This document shows positions 59,644 through 64,000 of a stretch of 64,000 bases of DNA, one piece after another. A program made the position numbers and the translations under genes. The notes beneath the pieces were generated by a model that worked only from the letters and a program-made list of their open reading frames with translations, had not been told where the DNA came from and did no database searches. Each line of letters opens with the position of its first letter. Within the stretch, counting starts at the first letter, position 1. The stretch is from Luzula sylvatica (taxonomy: Eukaryota; Streptophyta; Magnoliopsida; Poales; Juncaceae): assembly GCA_946800325.1 (NCBI GenBank), contig OX326961.1, positions 1,032,655 through 1,096,654 on the forward strand, given 5' to 3'.

Positions 59644-60433
59644 CTATTTAGTAGGGGTGTACACGGGTTGGGTTAACCGGGTTTTCATGATCATGGTGAC
59701 CCAACCCACTCATGCCGGGTTTGAATTTTGGAACCCGACCCAACCCATTATACTTGAAAAACCCATTCAATACGACACAAGTCGGGTTGGGTAGGTTGGA
59801 CGGGTTGGCCGGGTCCGATAAATTTTGAAATCGATTAATCAATAATACAATTAAATACAAAAAAATAATACCATGAATTGGTATGTTATAAAATGAGAAT
59901 TATTTTGATGAAATTAAATGTATAGTTCCCTCTTTCGAACAGATAAATTCACATTTTTTCTTAATGAATATTGAATTGGAAATAATACCATGATTGATAG
60001 AAATATATTATTGCCTTGTTATATTATTTCCTCAAAACAAAAACTTAACAAATGAATAATTTATATATAAAAGGAAATTAATAAATCATCATAATACATA
60101 TTCTCTCAAAACTATTACATGGCAAGTCGTACATACTTCCATATTCGTAAACAAAATTCATCCATATTCATCCAAACATAGAAAGTCTATTTGAATTTCA
60201 GTACATATTTCATTTTTATTATAAATAATTACTAATCATACAAAATACGGGTCGGGTTGGGTTAATACGGGTTTTTAACTTCTAACCCATAAACCAACCC
60301 ATAATTCCGGGTTTTTCAAATTCAAACCCAGACCCAATTAAATAGCATACAAACCCGTAAAAATCGGGTCGGGTCGGGTTGGGTTAGACGGGTTGGGTGG
60401 GTTTTGGGTTTATTGTACACCCCTACTATTTTG
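59644..60433. mobile_element. hAT-like MITE, copy 3, 774 bp
   Basis: Ends: TAGGGGTGTACACGGGTTGG (59652 on) and, reversed, TAGGGGTGTACAATAAAC (from 60425). The flanks CTATTTAG and CTATTTTG are an imperfect 8-bp duplication. The two ends carry CGGGTTGGGTT / AACCCAACCCG repeats. No coding. Confidence 0.78.
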
Positions 60434-60549
60434 GGACTTGAGGAAGATTTTGAGCGATTCAAGCCATAAGAGAAACAACTCTTTCCGGCAAATGGTACGG
60501 AAAGAAAATTGATGTCTCTTTCCAACGCGAGAGTAATAGGTGGTCATAA

Positions 60550-61930
60550 ATAATAAAAAAGACCCATTATTTATTTTATCCAATCGTATCTTATACGACT
60601 CTTGTTCCTTTATAGAATTTCGGTGATGGATCGTATCATATACGATCCTAGTTCCGTGTGTGCATTCTATCTATGTCCCGAACTCCAATCCGATTGGCCT
60701 GGACGGTTAAATCACAACCATATCCAACGTATCGTTCAAATAAACTACTAGCGAGTCGACTTTAGCATGTGCCTCACTAGTCCTTATTTAACGCCTGCCA
60801 CCCTTTCGATTCTTACAATATAACGTGCCCGACTTTAGCCTGATACCACGTGAAATGTAACACCAAACTCAGTGGTTGTGGACATGGAAGGCACTTCCAT
60901 TACTTAAATATTATGAGGGATCATGACATTCATGTTTCTTAATTTGTGACATAATCATATTATATCACTATCACAATATTTTCTAAATGCATATGCACTA
61001 ATTAGTGAGATTAATTATTCTAAATAATTACTTGTATATATGATAGTATAATTGATGCCGATCGTATAGATATAAAGAACTCAAAAATCCGAGTTTCGTA
61101 GCCAAAGTTATCGCGAAAACAAAATCAGCATACAGAAGGGGGTTCGTTGTAACGGACAGCCCCATCCGTTGGAAATTCAAGATCACGCCATGACTTCGAG
61201 GGTACGATGCATAAGAAGGATATATCTTTACCGGTGCAAAATTGATTGCACTCGAAGGATTAATCGCGTTTCCTTCTTTCTTCTGTCACGTTGGTGACTA
61301 GCCGCGCATCCCATACCACGCGTCTCCCACCACTTCGTTGACGATTATCAGTCCTCCCAATTGATCACAACCGAAGATCCACAGATGTCGCTCCTCTACT
61401 CATATCCACCTTAAGTCGTAAGACTTCGGTCCCGGGTGCAACTGCCTAGACGAAGCACCGACAAACTTGCTCGATCGAATTGATTCTCTATACCGAGAAA
61501 AATTCTTTTTCTCGGTTTTCTTTCTTCGCACTCTTTCACTCTCTGAAAGATGACTCTCTATTTCTGCATTATTCTCTAGATATAATGGATTGGACTGAAT
61601 AGAGGAGAGAGAAATATCTTATTTATATCAAATAGGATAAGGATGGACCAAAAGGTATGTATATCTAATATACACCTTTACAAACAGAAAACTGCACACA
61701 CCCTTTCAGTATTCTGTTGAAAAGAAAATATTAAATCGTTCCAACCGACTTTAAAACTTCATGAAAGTTGTAGATAATGTTATTATCTTTCCAACCCAAT
61801 TTGGCCTGGCCCAATTGGAGTTCGGATGCGAAAGGTACGACGATTTTACTAACAGTATGTCAAACTGTCACGCCCTTTCGTTATTCCATTAAAACGACAC
61901 TGATACTTCGTTCAAACTGTCGCACCCATT
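60550..61930 (-). mobile_element. Truncated copia fragment (leader plus LTR), same family as 46.9-57.5 kb
   Basis: 60600-60960 matches, reversed, the leader of the large copia (CCAATCCGATTGGCCTGGAC, GAGTCGACTTTAGC, CACAACCA..CC blocks; compare 51440-51720). 61170-61925 matches its LTR reversed (GATCACGCCATGACTTCGAG, CACGTTGGTGACTAGCC, ACTGCCTAGACGA). The LTR end and primer site are corrupted (61130-61170) and the LTR is cut off at about 61925. Confidence 0.82.
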
Positions 61931-62229
61931 ACTATTAAAAAATTAAATTATTATATTTTTTTTGGTTTCATCTATAATTTTTAATTAAATTATTATCGAT
62001 TTCGGTGACCGTTTTTTCATCATTTTTCCACCGGTTTTTCACTGTTTTACGATCCCCGACCGTTCTGTACCGTTTCCCGTATTTTACAACATTGCAATTG
62101 AGACATGCACATTTTTTTAGTTACTATACTTGTGGTATTCATTAACACCAATACTAGAACATCTGAGTTGAAAAACACTTTACATGTTCCTCAAATTTTA
62201 ACTTACTTGATCAGCACTGATAAAATAAC

Positions 62230-64000
62230 AAAAGATAATAATTTACTTATCGAATTCTCTTTTTTTTTTCTTGGCTTATGGGGAAAAAAGCCACATTAGG
62301 AACCAATGCACAATCCATAGGCTTACACACATTGTTCAGAGAGGAACATAAAGAGTTCTCAAGAATGGAGGAACCCATTACATTAGAAGAAATAGAGAGA
62401 GTAATAAAGAAGTGGAAAAAAGATAAAGCTCCGGGTCCGGATGGGTCTAATGGAGAATTCTTTAAGCAATTTATGCCACTATTAATCCCAGATCTCCTTA
62501 GAGTTCTCAATGGTAAAGAAATGGATCAAGGCATGGGAGACTTTTGCGAGTCTTACATTGCACTAATTCCAAAAAAGAAAGAGACAGTGAGCCCAAAAGT
62601 CTTACATTGCACTAATCTCAAGTATCCAAAAAATATATTCCAAAGTTTATGCTAATAGATTGAAAAAAAGAATCAATGAGTTGATTCTACCTAATCATCA
62701 AGGTTTTATAGAGGGCAGAGAAATGGCAGATTGCTACATATACGCAAGAGAAGTGCTACATAAAGCACACATCAATAAAATTCCACTAATCTAGAATTTG
62801 GGACTTCATGTTACGAATACTTGAGGCAAGGGGGTTTGGGGATAAATTCATATCCATAATCAAGAATTGTGTATTAAAAGGCCATTCTAGGGTGTTGTTA
62901 AACGGAGTATCAGGGAGAAAAATTCATCTGAACAGAGGTGTGAGACAAGGAGACCCCTTGTCTCCCTATCTCTTTATCCTGGTAATAGACACACTGGCCA
63001 GATTAATAGAAGGAATGAATAGAAGGGGTTTAGTAAGAAAACCTTTAGAAAACATTCAATCCCCTCTGCACTATGCAGACGATTCGCTCTACCTTATGAA
63101 ACCTAAAATATTACAAATAAAAATACTAAAATGGACCCTAAACTTGTTTGGAGAAAGCTCAGGACTTACAATTAATTATGATAAATCAGAAATAGCTATA
63201 GTTGTCCCGTGAATATCCTCCCTTTCACATATTTAGGCCTGGCATTACACTACAAAAAACCAGAAAAAGTATTCTTTAATACAATAATTCAAAAAATTCC
63301 TAGTAAAATTAAGTGGATGGAAGAAAGCACTACTGTTCCCAGGAGGGAGACTGGTTCTAGTCAATGCAGTATTAACAACTATACCAGTTTTCTACATGTC
63401 TGTGATCAAATTTCCTAGGTGGATGATAAAACAAATAGATAAAATTAGAAGTAACTTCCTATGGAAAGGCAACACCGACACAGGATTCCATTTGGTGGCG
63501 TGGGATATAGTATGTAGACCCAAGAGTGTAGGAGGTATGGGAATTATATGCTTAAAATCACTCAACAAGGCTTTACTATTAAAGTGGGCTTGAAAGTATT
63601 ATCAAACAGAAATAAATGGGGGTTTAAATTGGTCTAAAGTGGTAAGTTAAATAGATAATACATGGGATAACCAGGCACACAAGAAAGAGGACTCAAATTT
63701 TTGGATTAATGCTAAAAAGTTACTGCCTTTCTTCTATCAATTTACCAAATTTAAAGTGAATAGTGGAGAACTTACTATTTTTTGGAGAAACAGATGGATT
63801 GATGAGCCGTTTACTTCAAAATTTCCTGCTTTGAGGTCCTTCTCAGAATCCAACGTGGAATCAGTCAAGGAGGTCTGGGGGTCTGGAATAAATTGGTGGA
63901 AGAATCTGAAATTGAGAAGTGGAATGTCAATTAAAGCAGAAAATGAGTTGAGAGACATAAAAGCACTTACCTCTACCCTGATATTAAACCCAATGAAAGA
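62230..64000 (+). pseudogene. Degraded LINE ORF2 (reverse transcriptase), running off the right edge
   Basis: Pieces in several plus-strand frames: KKWKKDKAPGPDGSNGEFFK (about 62410-62470), SYIALIPKKKE (about 62550-62582), NHQGFIEGREMADCYIYARE (about 62693-62752), LNRGVRQGDPLSPYLFILVI (about 62929-62988), the catalytic YADD (about 63072-63083), SGLTINYDKSE, PFTYLGLAL, then IRSNFLWKG and a WDIVCRPKSVGGMGI block. At least four frame changes and several stops occur. It is a different LINE lineage from the one in RAD1 (YADD against FADD, different spacing). No endonuclease or 5' end is present to the left, so it is 5' truncated or rearranged. Confidence 0.88.

Overview
The window is nuclear DNA of a flowering plant, almost certainly a dicot. 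It has intron-split genes with GT..AG junctions, AT-rich intergenic DNA, plant-type LINEs, Ty1-copia elements, Helitron ends and MITE-like foldback elements, and proteins matching well-known plant families. I cannot name the species; a resemblance to asterids is only an impression. No tRNA, rRNA, CRISPR or prokaryotic feature was seen.

Layout. 1-288 (minus) is the first coding exon of a peptidyl-tRNA hydrolase 2 gene that runs off the left edge. 1733-3302 (plus) is an eight-exon SAM-dependent methyltransferase gene with a likely organelle transit peptide. 7241-8657 (plus) is a four-exon protein with two B3 DNA-binding domains. From 8.7 to 29.5 kb there is no intact gene. That stretch holds poly(A) retroposons with target-site duplications, a 2.5-kb AT-rich tandem repeat array at a Helitron end, two long foldback elements, a 51-bp tandem repeat, a broken B3 exon and a decayed minus-strand copia element.

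29.6-41.2 kb is the most informative part. An XPF/RAD1 (UVH1-type) DNA-repair endonuclease gene (29607-38447) is split inside a coding exon by a 5.4-kb LINE with a 14-bp target-site duplication. It also carries an exon 1 frameshift and two in-frame stops in its linker. Tail to tail with it lies a SLY1 (Sec1/Munc18) gene on the minus strand. The SLY1 N-terminal coding part has been replaced by a 366-bp LTR that joins the remaining reading frame in frame, and its C-terminus is frameshifted. Both look like broken copies of essential genes, so this may be a decaying duplicate segment.

44107-45392 (minus) is a three-exon MYB/SANT protein of the telomere-repeat-binding-like class. 46.9-57.5 kb is one complete but decayed Ty1-copia element (1,014-bp 3' LTR, TGGTATCAGAGC primer site, 5-bp duplication). 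Its 5' LTR holds a probable nested solo LTR of about 2.6 kb, which itself holds a hAT-like MITE. Truncated relatives of this copia lie at 25.5 and 60.5-61.9 kb. The window ends in a second, degraded LINE (62.2-64 kb).

The intact genes have unrelated functions and form no operon or pathway. I found no convincing new biochemical system. The unusual content is gene breakage and gene-transposon fusion, nested insertions, and several repeat structures that deserve a computational check.
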